NCBI GenBank assembly: GCA_023267045.1
Contig: JAHFOB010000005.1
Location: forward strand, 1 to 50,674
Origin: Candidatus Zambryskiibacteriota bacterium
Lineage (GTDB): Bacteria; Patescibacteriota; Minisyncoccia; Phycocordibacterales; DATDWN01
Length of the DNA: 50,674 bases
Reading direction: 5' to 3'
Below the pieces are notes generated by a model. That model worked only from the letters and a program-made list of their open reading frames with translations. It was not told the DNA's origin and made no database searches. Both the position numbers and the translations under genes were made by a program. Positions within the stretch are counted from its first letter, which is position 1. Each line of letters opens with the position of its first letter. This document shows positions 1-8,015 of the stretch, piece by piece.

Positions 1-120
1 CTCAAATGGCGCTATCAACACCGGCACCATTGAAGCTCAAGGGAATGTAATAGTTGGAGCAAGTGCGCAGGGTGGGAATGGCACTATTTCATTTTTAGTG
101 GCAGGAGACCAAACAATCAC
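1..120. repeat. Repeat unit, identical to 472-591
   Basis: The first 120 bases match 472-591 exactly, a period of 471 nt or 157 codons inside the giant surface gene. A diverged third copy of the motif is visible around 937-1010. The identity implies recent duplication or gene conversion, and makes this a risk point for assembly collapse. Confidence 0.9.
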
Positions 121-3100
121 CAGTAGTGGTGGCAGCACAGCTAAATTAAATATTAACAAGGCATCTGGCACAGTGAATGTCACAGGTGATTTGGGTATTA
201 CCGGTTTTACGTTAGCAAGTAGTGGGACAGGCGCCTTCACCTCTACCTCCGGCACACTGACAGTGAATGGCAATACTACATGGACCCATACAGCAGGCGG
301 AACCTTCAATCACAATAATGGCACGATTGTTTCCAGCAGCTTTAACGGATCTCTTACCTGGGATGTTGCAACCAACGAAACTTTAAATAACCTAACTATC
401 ACCACCAGTAGTGGTGGCGGCACGACTATTTCTTCCGGCGACACTCTGATCGTTCTAGGAACACTTACCCACTCAAATGGCGCTATCAACACCGGCACCA
501 TTGAAGCTCAAGGGAATGTAATAGTTGGAGCAAGTGCGCAGGGTGGGAATGGCACTATTTCATTTTTAGTGGCAGGAGACCAAACAATCACATCTACGAG
601 TGGTACTCTTCCTAATCTAAATATTAATAAACCATCAGGAACAGTAAGTGTTACGGGTGATTTAAGTATAAATGGTTTTACTTTGTCGAGTGGAACATTT
701 ACCTCAACTTCAGGAACTCTAAGTGTTGGGGGTAACTGGACACATACTGCCGGAGGAACATTTAATCATAATAATGGAACAGTTGTTGTATCAGATGGTG
801 GTTCTTCAAATTATCCCACGTATGATTTTGCTAGTTCTGAAACATTTTATAATTTTACCACTAACAGAAATTCTTACGGTGAGACATATATTGCCTCTGG
901 AGATACTCTGATTGTTTTAGGGACTTTCACTCTAAACTACGGATCTGTCTATACGGGGACCATTGAAGTCAGAGGAAATGTAGTAGTTGGTTCGACTGCA
1001 CGTTCTGGCGGCACAGCCGCAATTAACTTCACCGGCTCTAATGCTCAAACTCTCACCTTAACTTCCGGTGGAGTGATGCCCACAGGTCTCATCACCATAA
1101 ACAAAACAAATTCCACAGACACCGTCACACTCGCTTCGAACGTCACTCTTGGTGGAGCGCTGACAGTTACTAAAGGAGTTTTTGATCAGGGCGCAACGTA
1201 CAACTTAACAACCGGCGGAGCAGTTACTGTTTCTGCAAACGGAACATGGAGTAACACTGGAACGGGCGATGTAACACTTGCAGGAAATGTTTCAAACTCT
1301 GGAATAATTATTTTGGATGCAAACGGAAATGGTTGTGGCGGAAATGACGATATTGTTTTGACTTCAACAGCGTCAGCGCAGAGAACGTGGTCAGGTGCCG
1401 GAACATTTATTTTGGAAGACCTTGCCGTTTCGTGGATGGCGGGAACAGAAACAACATACAGTTCGACAAACAGTGGTAACAACAGCAACTGGACTTTTTC
1501 TGCTGGATGTTTGCTCACAGTTTCTGGCACTGTTTATTCTGATGAAGGTTCAACAGCGCTGACCACAACTCCAACAGTTCGTGTAAAAGTAAACGGCAGT
1601 GGAACATATTCTGGCACAGCAAATGTTTCTGGAGTTTACACTGTTCCGGGTGTCACTGTCGCTTCGGCCGGAGATGTTGTGACGACCTATCTCGACGGTG
1701 CCACAGAAAAATCCGTGACAGTCACTCGCGCAGTAGACGCGACGTCAAATATTTCCGGATTAAATTTATATAAAAATTATGTAATCGTTCGTCACGAAGA
1801 TTCTGGACCGACGACAAACACAAATCTCGATCAATATGATTCTGGAAATGACAGTGATATCCAGTTTACTGTGACCTCCGGAGCGTTAACAGTTGCAAGT
1901 GGCAACACACTGTATATTTGGACAGGAAAAACATTTACACCGGGAGGAGACGCTACAACTCCAGGATTAAAAATTTTAGGAACATACAACAACTCGTCAA
2001 GTAATCCGAGCCTTACAATAACAGGCAACCTAGCAATAAATTCTGGCGGAACATTTACAAAAGGAACTGCCACAACGACATTTTACGGTAAGACAACTCA
2101 AAGTTGGACAGACGGAAATGTGACTGCACAGGATTTGGGTCAAGTTCAAGTATCAGGTGGTTTCTCATACTCTCACTCTATAACTCTTGATCATACCAAA
2201 GCAGGAAGTTCAGACTCAACAAACTTTCCTGTATTGATCGATACAACAAATGCTTCAACAGCAGTCAAGAATAGCTTGAAATCAACAGGCAATGGCGGGA
2301 ATGTTCAAAGTGCCAATGGCTATGATATTTATTTTTATTCTGATTCAGCTCTAACCACTAGACTACCAGCCGAACGGGTTACCTATGACGCTACTACAGG
2401 TATCGGCGAATGGTGGGTTAATGTTCCCACAGTTTCTCATACTTCCGACACAGTAATTTATATTGCTTACGGAGATTCAGGTATAAGTTCTGACCCGAAC
2501 TCTGATGGGACGTATGGAACTACGTCTACGTGGGATAGTAATTTTAAATCAGTTTATCATTTACCAAATGGTTCTAGTTTAAGCGTTGCCGACTCCACAG
2601 GTAATGACAACGGCACAAATAATGGAGTAGCGGCAACAACTGGACAAATTGATGGTGGTGGATTGTGGGCGGAGAATGATAGTTTTTCTGGTTCGGTGAC
2701 AAGTAATTCTACAAATACAACTTTGGAAGCATGGGTATATAGAACTGGGGATGGCGGGGCTAGCGTAGGAAGAATATTGCAGGATAATTTTGGCGTAGCA
2801 CTTATTCTTAACAATGGCTCCGATTATATGTTTCGGCGCGCTTGGAGTGGTAGTAATGCTCAATGGGCTGTCGCCAGACCATCAATCAATGTTTGGCACC
2901 ATGTAGTCGTTACTTATAATAGTTCGTCTGCAACCAATGACCCAATAATATATATAGATGGCACTGCACAGAGCTTGACTGTGGATACCAACTCATCTGG
3001 TTCTGTAAATAGTTTTAGTGCAGGATATACTTTTGGGAACAATCTTTCAGGCGGAGGACGTGTTTGGTCAGGGAGTTTGGACGAGTTTAGAATTTCAGAT

Positions 3101-6100
3101 AGTATTCGAAGTGCCGACTGGATTCTTACAGAATACAACAATCAACTCATCCCAGATAAAAATGCTGATGCTGGTGGGTTTTATACGATGGGGAGTGAGA
3201 CGAGTGTAAATCCAACCACTCTCAATCTCGGCTCATCCGTCAAAGCCACTTCAGTTCAAATTGATTCATCACAAACTTTGTCGGCAAATGGTTCAAATAC
3301 ATTGTCGCTCACAGGAAACGGTTCGGCGGTTTTTGTAAAAAACGGAACATTCACGCCGTCGACCGGAACAGTGTCTTTTGATTCTTCTGCAACAACTGGT
3401 ACAACAGTTCCAGCGATTACGTATTATAATTTAACTTTGAACAAAGGAAATAATTATTCTTACTCTCGTTCTATCACTATTAACCACACAAAAGTTCCAA
3501 ACACAGACCAGACAAACTTTCCTGTGTTAGTTGATTTGACTGACAGTAATCTCCAAGCAAATGCTCTTTCAAATGGTAACGATATTTTGTTTACCTCATC
3601 TGATGGCACGACGAAAATCCCTTACGAAAGAGAAATATACACCACTTCAACAGGAAGATTGACCGCATGGGTCAAAGTACCGACAGTTGCCACAGCTTCA
3701 GATACTGTTATTTATATGTACTACGGTAATGCTGGTGCAAGTGACCAGCAAGATGCAGTGAATACTTGGGATTCTAACTACGTTCTGGTCATGCACGGAA
3801 GTCGAGACAGTTCTACTGTAGATGTTACGGATTCAACAGGAGTTAATAACGGCACAAATACTTCAACTACTGCAGGAGCTGGGCAAATTGGCGGAGCAAT
3901 CGTTTTATCTGGTAGCTCACAATATGTAACCGTGCCTGATTCAGCTAGTCTTCGTGTGACTGGGGCTTTAACTTTACAAGCATGGGTGAAACCTACAGAT
4001 AGAGCAAACTACAACGGGATTATATCGAAGACAGACGGCACAAACCCGACTTTCCCGAACACATGGGATATGTTTTTGTTCGCAGGTGGCGGGGCGTCTA
4101 CAGTACTTCGTGGTAATGGCAGTGGTGGTTCTGGCACAGATTACACCAGTAATGGTCAAGTAACTGGCCCGGCAACTGGTTTGTGGAGTGCTATTACAGC
4201 AACCGTGAGCGGTTCTGCTGGTGGCGGTGTCTCCGCAGACTTTATTATTTACGCAAATGGTTCGAGTATTAGTAATACCAGCCACTCCTATTCTCATACA
4301 GCAGGCACAGGTGGCACTGGAGCAGTAGGTATTGGAACACGTAACGACCACGTTACCATGTTCAAAGGTTCGATGGACGAAGTAAGAATTTCAAATATTG
4401 CTCGTGGTGCTGACTGGATTGCTACAGAATACAACAATCAATCAGCAACAAGCACATTTTACACAATAGGCAGTGAAACTGGGGCAAATAATACTTTCAC
4501 CGCTTCTTCTGGAACTATGACTGTTGGTGGAGCGCTTAATGTTACAAACGGAACTTTTGATTTGAATACAAACGATCCGACAACAGCTGTAACAGGAGCA
4601 GTAACAATCGGCGGAACTTTGCTTGCCTCAAACTCGGCAAACTTTTCTTTCGGTGGAAACTTCACAAACAACGGAACGTTTACACACAACTCTGGCACAG
4701 TTACTTTTTCTCCACCAACTCCGGCAACTGTAACTGTCAGCGGTTCGTCAGTCAGCAATTTCTATAATTTCAGCGCAACGACGCAGGGCAGTGGTTTGAA
4801 GTTTAAAGCTTCGCAAAATACAGGTTTTGCCGGAGCAGTAACTATGACAGGCGCCGATGGAAATCCGATTTACATATCATCCGACACGGCAGGAAATCAG
4901 TGGACACTAAATTTGTCCGGTACAGCAACACTAAGTTATGTCACTGTTCGTGACTCCGGTTGTGCTGGCGGAACTGGAAATGTCACACTGACCGCCACAA
5001 GTTTGAACGAAGGAAATAACGGAACGTGTTGGTTGTTTATTTCGTTCGGCAATTCTGGTAACGGTGCCTCTCTCGGCGGTGGTTCCGGTGGTGGCACTCC
5101 AGTTTCCGGCGGTGGTTCCGGTGGCGGAGGAGTGACAGAAAGTACAGACATAACATTTGATGCAACAGCGAATTCGTTCGGTTCTGGATCAACACGATCT
5201 ATAAATTTTACGACTGGTAGTGGATCAGACAGAATTCTCGTGGTTGGAATTGTTAGTAGAGATGGAACAGATTCTAATCGTCCGATAACATCGGTAACTT
5301 ACAATAATGTGGCATTAACACAAGTTCGTTCGGATAACAATGATTCTTATGATTTGACATCTGATCTTTGGTATCTTGTTAATCCGCCATCAGGCACATA
5401 TTCGCTTGTTGTAAACTGGACCGGCAGTGTCGGGTCATCTCTTATCTCGGCGGTTTCTTACACTGGAGTTGACCAATCCTCACCAATTGGTGCAAGCGCT
5501 GGTACGACAGGGAATTCGGGGACGACACTTGTAGACATTACAACCAATACGGCAAGATCAATGCTTGTTGATACAATCTATCATATTGCTTCAACACTCT
5601 CTCCTGCTAATAGTCAAACGGTACGTGCTAAGCTCAATGGGGGAGATTGTGTAGGAATGAGTGACAAATTGGCTATTGAATCCGGAGCAACAACTATGTC
5701 ATGGAACACTGGCAGTACTGGGGCGGACTATTGGGAGTCATCTGTGGTGGCACTGAATCCAGTCAATACCGACTCGGGCAGTTCTGGCAGTAGTCATCCA
5801 TACGGTATTACCTTTGATGCCGCAACAAATTCAGGGTTTGGTTCCGGAGCTTCACGCTCTATGAACTTCACGGTAGGGACTAACCAAAATCGTATTCTCA
5901 TAGTTGGCGCCGTTAGTAGAAATGGAACAAATTCTAATCGTCCGGTAACATCGGTGACTTATAATAATGTAGCATTGACCAAAATTCGAGCAGACAATAA
6001 TGATTCTACGAGTCTGACTTCAGAATTATGGTATCTGGTCAATCCAGCATCCGGAACTAATTCTATAGTCGTGAACTGGACTGGAAGTGTTGGCTCGTCC

Positions 6101-6439
6101 GTGATTATGGCGGTATCTTACAATAATGTAGATCAAACTTCACCGATCGACGCTCAAAATGGTGGCATAACTTCTTCTCTAAGCATTACAACTGTCAATG
6201 GTAATGATCTACTTGTTGATTCACTGTATGATTGGATCACCGGTATTGCCGCTGGTAGTGATCAGGTCACAAGAAATGTGATTAACGGTGGTGATAGTGT
6301 TGGTCAGAGCGATAAAGAGGCAATAAACCCTGGCACGGCGACGATGTATTGGGATGGTGCTCAGAATAGAATTTATTCAGTCATCGCTCTAAAGCAAACA
6401 GCAGCAAGTCAGGGCGGAGGGGGCGGAGCAACTCCATAA
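2..6439 (+). CDS. Giant secreted/cell-surface repeat protein with DUF2341 and LamG-like modules (5' partial)
   Basis: The frame is open from base 2, so the gene starts upstream of the window; the GTG at 98 in the track is only the first in-window start-like codon. The product is Ser/Thr/Gly/Asn-rich. Nt 1-1500 encode beta-helix-like repeats of the NGNTTWTHTAGGTFNHNNGT type. Two DUF2341-like modules (about nt 2164-2490 and 3457-3740) are each followed by a LamG/concanavalin-like domain (about 2560-3130 and 3810-4430) ending in a D-E-hydrophobic-R-I-S motif. A Gly-rich linker lies at about 5060-5140, then two related modules of about 210 residues (5150-5770 and 5800-6400). I see no sortase signal or C-terminal membrane anchor. 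Such proteins are typical of CPR surfaces and are presumed to act in adhesion or host contact; that role is inferred. Confidence 0.85.
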   Translation, partial: SNGAINTGTIEAQGNVIVGASAQGGNGTISFLVAGDQTITSSGGSTAKLNINKASGTVNVTGDLGITGFTLASSGTGAFTSTSGTLTVNGNTTWTHTAGGTFNHNNGTIVSSSFNGSLTWDVATNETLNNLTITTSSGGGTTISSGDTLIVLGTLTHSNGAINTGTIEAQGNVIVGASAQGGNGTISFLVAGDQTITSTSGTLPNLNINKPSGTVSVTGDLSINGFTLSSGTFTSTSGTLSVGGNWTHTAGGTFNHNNGTVVVSDGGSSNYPTYDFASSETFYNFTTNRNSYGETYIASGDTLIVLGTFTLNYGSVYTGTIEVRGNVVVGSTARSGGTAAINFTGSNAQTLTLTSGGVMPTGLITINKTNSTDTVTLASNVTLGGALTVTKGVFDQGATYNLTTGGAVTVSANGTWSNTGTGDVTLAGNVSNSGIIILDANGNGCGGNDDIVLTSTASAQRTWSGAGTFILEDLAVSWMAGTETTYSSTNSGNNSNWTFSAGCLLTVSGTVYSDEGSTALTTTPTVRVKVNGSGTYSGTANVSGVYTVPGVTVASAGDVVTTYLDGATEKSVTVTRAVDATSNISGLNLYKNYVIVRHEDSGPTTNTNLDQYDSGNDSDIQFTVTSGALTVASGNTLYIWTGKTFTPGGDATTPGLKILGTYNNSSSNPSLTITGNLAINSGGTFTKGTATTTFYGKTTQSWTDGNVTAQDLGQVQVSGGFSYSHSITLDHTKAGSSDSTNFPVLIDTTNASTAVKNSLKSTGNGGNVQSANGYDIYFYSDSALTTRLPAERVTYDATTGIGEWWVNVPTVSHTSDTVIYIAYGDSGISSDPNSDGTYGTTSTWDSNFKSVYHLPNGSSLSVADSTGNDNGTNNGVAATTGQIDGGGLWAENDSFSGSVTSNSTNTTLEAWVYRTGDGGASVGRILQDNFGVALILNNGSDYMFRRAWSGSNAQWAVARPSINVWHHVVVTYNSSSATNDPIIYIDGTAQSLTVDTNSSGSVNSFSAGYTFGNNLSGGGRVWSGSLDEFRISDSIRSADWILTEYNNQLIPDKNADAGGFYTMGSETSVNPTTLNLGSSVKATSVQIDSSQTLSANGSNTLSLTGNGSAVFVKNGTFTPSTGTVSFDSSATTGTTVPAITYYNLTLNKGNNYSYSRSITINHTKVPNTDQTNFPVLVDLTDSNLQANALSNGNDILFTSSDGTTKIPYEREIYTTSTGRLTAWVKVPTVATASDTVIYMYYGNAGASDQQDAVNTWDSNYVLVMHGSRDSSTVDVTDSTGVNNGTNTSTTAGAGQIGGAIVLSGSSQYVTVPDSASLRVTGALTLQAWVKPTDRANYNGIISKTDGTNPTFPNTWDMFLFAGGGASTVLRGNGSGGSGTDYTSNGQVTGPATGLWSAITATVSGSAGGGVSADFIIYANGSSISNTSHSYSHTAGTGGTGAVGIGTRNDHVTMFKGSMDEVRISNIARGADWIATEYNNQSATSTFYTIGSETGANNTFTASSGTMTVGGALNVTNGTFDLNTNDPTTAVTGAVTIGGTLLASNSANFSFGGNFTNNGTFTHNSGTVTFSPPTPATVTVSGSSVSNFYNFSATTQGSGLKFKASQNTGFAGAVTMTGADGNPIYISSDTAGNQWTLNLSGTATLSYVTVRDSGCAGGTGNVTLTATSLNEGNNGTCWLFISFGNSGNGASLGGGSGGGTPVSGGGSGGGGVTESTDITFDATANSFGSGSTRSINFTTGSGSDRILVVGIVSRDGTDSNRPITSVTYNNVALTQVRSDNNDSYDLTSDLWYLVNPPSGTYSLVVNWTGSVGSSLISAVSYTGVDQSSPIGASAGTTGNSGTTLVDITTNTARSMLVDTIYHIASTLSPANSQTVRAKLNGGDCVGMSDKLAIESGATTMSWNTGSTGADYWESSVVALNPVNTDSGSSGSSHPYGITFDAATNSGFGSGASRSMNFTVGTNQNRILIVGAVSRNGTNSNRPVTSVTYNNVALTKIRADNNDSTSLTSELWYLVNPASGTNSIVVNWTGSVGSSVIMAVSYNNVDQTSPIDAQNGGITSSLSITTVNGNDLLVDSLYDWITGIAAGSDQVTRNVINGGDSVGQSDKEAINPGTATMYWDGAQNRIYSVIALKQTAASQGGGGGATP
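472..591. repeat. Second copy of the 120-bp exact repeat
   Basis: Partner of 1-120 in the same reading frame (SNGAINTGTIEAQGN region). The sequences diverge immediately after the shared block. Confidence 0.9.
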
Positions 6440-6466
6440 TAGTGCTGACTTGTGACAAAACCCACT

Positions 6467-6489
6467 ATGTCAAAGAGACACTTTGACAT
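6467..6489. repeat. REP palindrome 1
   Basis: A 9-bp-stem palindrome, atgtcaaag / ctttgacat, with loop agaca. It lies 27 nt after the stop of the giant surface gene and could also stabilise or end its transcript. Confidence 0.85.
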
Positions 6490-6519
6490 GATGTTTTCAT
6501 TGGGAAAGTTGATAATAAT

Positions 6520-6552
6520 AGCTCATGTCAAAGTGTCTCTTTGACATGAGCT
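6520..6552. repeat. REP palindrome 2, containing the RAYT stop codon
   Basis: A 14-bp perfect stem (agctcatgtcaaag and complement) around loop tgtct. The TGA stop of the minus-strand transposase gene falls inside it. Confidence 0.85.
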
Positions 6553-7163
6553 ATGGATGACAAGGCTAGGGTTTCTTTTTCAAAATCTTTATCATTCCCA
6601 AACATTGGTTTTATCAGATCGAGGTTTGTTAGTAGAAATTTTCTATTAGACACAAAGTCATTGTAACTACTCCATTTATATTTTTCTGGGCTCCCCACTA
6701 ATTTATCTTTAACAGAGTTCATATGTATGTACGCTGAAGTCCACATTAGTTGAGAATCTGTTTCTATGTTCACAGCTTTGAAACAATCTTGAAAGATATG
6801 GCCAACCCGTTTGTATTTGTTGTTTATATACTTAGAATAACTAGCACAAACTTTAGAAATTAATTTTGAAATTGATATGTCGCCACGTTGTTCTATGAGC
6901 AGATGAAAATGATTTGGCATTAAACAAAAAGAATGAATCTTAAAAAGTTTCTTACCTTCGGTTTCTATTCTTATTCTAGAATAGGGGAGATTGATCATTT
7001 TTTCATTTTTGATTTCTTCCTGTTCGAACCCCATTGCTAGAGCTATTCTAAAAAGAAAAGCTTTGTAGTCTTGTTCCTCGAGAAATACTTTTTGTTTATT
7101 ATTTCCTCTATTGTATATATGAGCGACAGTTCCTTTTGCAAAATTTTTATAGTCTCTGTTCAT
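6528..7163 (-). CDS. REP-associated tyrosine transposase (Y1/HUH family)
   Basis: A 211-residue protein of the TnpA-REP/Y1 transposase family, single-strand DNA nucleases that act on REP hairpins. The N-terminal AHIYNRGNNKQKVF segment is typical of the family. The metal-binding HUH motif is NHFHLLIE (about residue 112). The candidate catalytic tyrosine is in the ASYSKYINNKYKR helix (about 140), followed by GHIFQDCFKA and the closing KWSSYNDF segment. The length is normal and all motifs are present, so it may be active. The gene is flanked on both sides by REP palindromes that share its presumed target. The start ATG at 7163 has no obvious Shine-Dalgarno site. Confidence 0.88.
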   Translation of the reverse strand: MNRDYKNFAKGTVAHIYNRGNNKQKVFLEEQDYKAFLFRIALAMGFEQEEIKNEKMINLPYSRIRIETEGKKLFKIHSFCLMPNHFHLLIEQRGDISISKLISKVCASYSKYINNKYKRVGHIFQDCFKAVNIETDSQLMWTSAYIHMNSVKDKLVGSPEKYKWSSYNDFVSNRKFLLTNLDLIKPMFGNDKDFEKETLALSSIAHVKETL

Positions 7164-7176
7164 ACTTCTATACTAC

Positions 7177-7199
7177 ATGTCAAAGAGACACTTTGACAA
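7177..7199. repeat. REP palindrome 3
   Basis: Core tgtcaaag-agaca-ctttgaca, 14 nt upstream of the transposase start and in the same orientation as REP 1. Confidence 0.85.
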
Positions 7200-7230
7200 C
7201 CTTGACTAACTTTCAAAATGTTGGCTGTAA

Positions 7231-7261
7231 ACATATGTCAAAGTGTCTCTTTGACATATGT
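7231..7261. repeat. REP palindrome 4
   Basis: Stem acatatgtcaaag with its complement around loop tgtct, in the same orientation as REP 2. It is followed by a T-run (ttttttaatc), so it could act as a plus-strand terminator. Confidence 0.85.
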
Positions 7262-7326
7262 TTTTTAATCTGTATTTTATAAGGTGAAGGTCATCAACTT
7301 TATGAGATCGTGATACAATTTATTGG

Positions 7327-7419
7327 ATGAGTAAAATTTCAAGTTTTGAAAATAAAATATCGAGGCGAAACCTTGGTGTTGTAGGTTTGCAAATTGTTAG
7401 TTTGTGTTGTATTGTGTAG
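7327..7419 (+). CDS. Possible leaderless 30-residue ORF upstream of rnpB
   Basis: Too short for the ORF track. An extended -10 (tga-tacaat, 7311-7319) lies 7 nt before ATG 7327, the same arrangement as many genes here. The frame encodes MSKISSFENKISRRNLGVVG and ends at TAG 7417-7419, overlapping the rnpB promoter. I recognise no family. It may be a real small protein, the stub of a gene displaced by the RAYT element, or chance. Confidence 0.3.
   Translation: MSKISSFENKISRRNLGVVGLQIVSLCCIV
7387..7415 (+). promoter_or_regulatory. rnpB promoter
   Basis: TTGCAA, a 17-bp spacer, then TATTGT. The predicted start at about 7422 coincides with the first paired bases of the RNase P RNA. Confidence 0.65.
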
Positions 7420-7421
7420 AA

Positions 7422-7908
7422 GTTATGCTGGATAGTTGCTGGGAGAGACTCTCGAGTCTTTTCTGGAGGAAAGTCCGAACATCAGGCTCGAGGTAACTTG
7501 AGCAAGGGTAGCGGGTAACGCCCGTCGACAGTAATGTTAGAGGTGCGAGCAGTGACGCTTGAGGCGAAAGCTAAAAGTGCCCAGTAAGAATAGAATTCGC
7601 AAGAGATCAATTTTTACGGGGTAAATTCAATAGAAATATTGGAGTGAAACGGCAAAATCCTTACTTTGATGCAAGGCCGTGCTTATGCATCTCACAGAGG
7701 TGAGATGCAGTTATCAAGTTTGAAAGTTTAAAGTTAAAAGTAGATGCGCTAAAAATAAAATTGCGCATTCACTTGATAACTTGATAACTTTTTACTTTTA
7801 ACTGCACTGAACTTCCGTGAGGTGCATAGGAGTGCCGCTTGACCCCGAGAGTAATTTCGGGGCTAGATAAATAACTATCTACAACAGAATTCGGCTTATA
7901 GGCATAAT
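7422..7908 (+). ncRNA. rnpB: RNase P RNA, bacterial A type
   Basis: Catalytic RNA that matures tRNA 5' ends. The conserved core gaggaaagtccgaacatc is at about 7467, and the 3' element acagaattcggcttata at about 7884. The ends pair (ttatgc with gcataa, helix P1). The molecule is about 487 nt, longer than the usual 350-400. Much of the excess is a perfect hairpin (gcatctcac agag gtgagatgc) and a long AT-rich inverted repeat at 7707-7805 that extends a peripheral stem. Confidence 0.93.
7707..7805. repeat. Palindromic insert in a peripheral stem of RNase P RNA
   Basis: Left arm begins gcagttatcaag and the right arm ends acttttaactgc, with a central atgcgc/gcgcat clamp. Its composition resembles the intergenic AT-rich palindromes of this window rather than rnpB sequence. 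Confidence 0.6.
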
Positions 7909-7913
7909 AAAAT

Positions 7914-7950
7914 GAAAATCGTCACCGTAAAAGGTGGCGATTTTCTTTTG
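7914..7950 (+). terminator. Intrinsic terminator of rnpB
   Basis: Stem gaaaatcgtcacc / ggtggcgattttc with a 6-nt loop, followed by ttttg, directly after the RNA 3' end. Confidence 0.85.
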
Positions 7951-7952
7951 TG

Positions 7953-7981
7953 TTGATAGTAACTTCAGATTTCTATATAAT
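7953..7981 (+). promoter_or_regulatory. Promoter of the ligase-like/TPR gene
   Basis: TTGATA, 17-bp spacer, TATAAT. The predicted transcript has a leader of about 28 nt without a Shine-Dalgarno site before ATG 8016. Confidence 0.65.
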
Positions 7982-8015
7982 GTAAAAACAAATTAACTAA
8001 ACAACTAATAAAAAT

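Larger units (their letters stand above)
6467..7261. mobile_element. RAYT transposase gene with flanking inverted REP pairs (BIME-like)
   Basis: A Y1/HUH transposase gene is bracketed by two REP palindromes on each side. Within each pair the central loop reads agaca in one copy and tgtct in the other, so the pair is in inverted orientation. This is the arrangement expected of a REP-associated tyrosine transposase and its cognate repeats. Confidence 0.8.

Noticed and set aside
37-309. Long minus-strand ORFs across the giant surface gene and other large genes
   Set aside because: They are shadows: their composition follows from the Ser/Thr/Gly-rich plus-strand frame and none shows a domain or start signal.
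7164-7422. CRISPR array, because of evenly repeated 21-bp units
   Set aside because: Only paired palindromes on each side of a transposase, with unequal spacing and no cas genes; REP sequences fit better.
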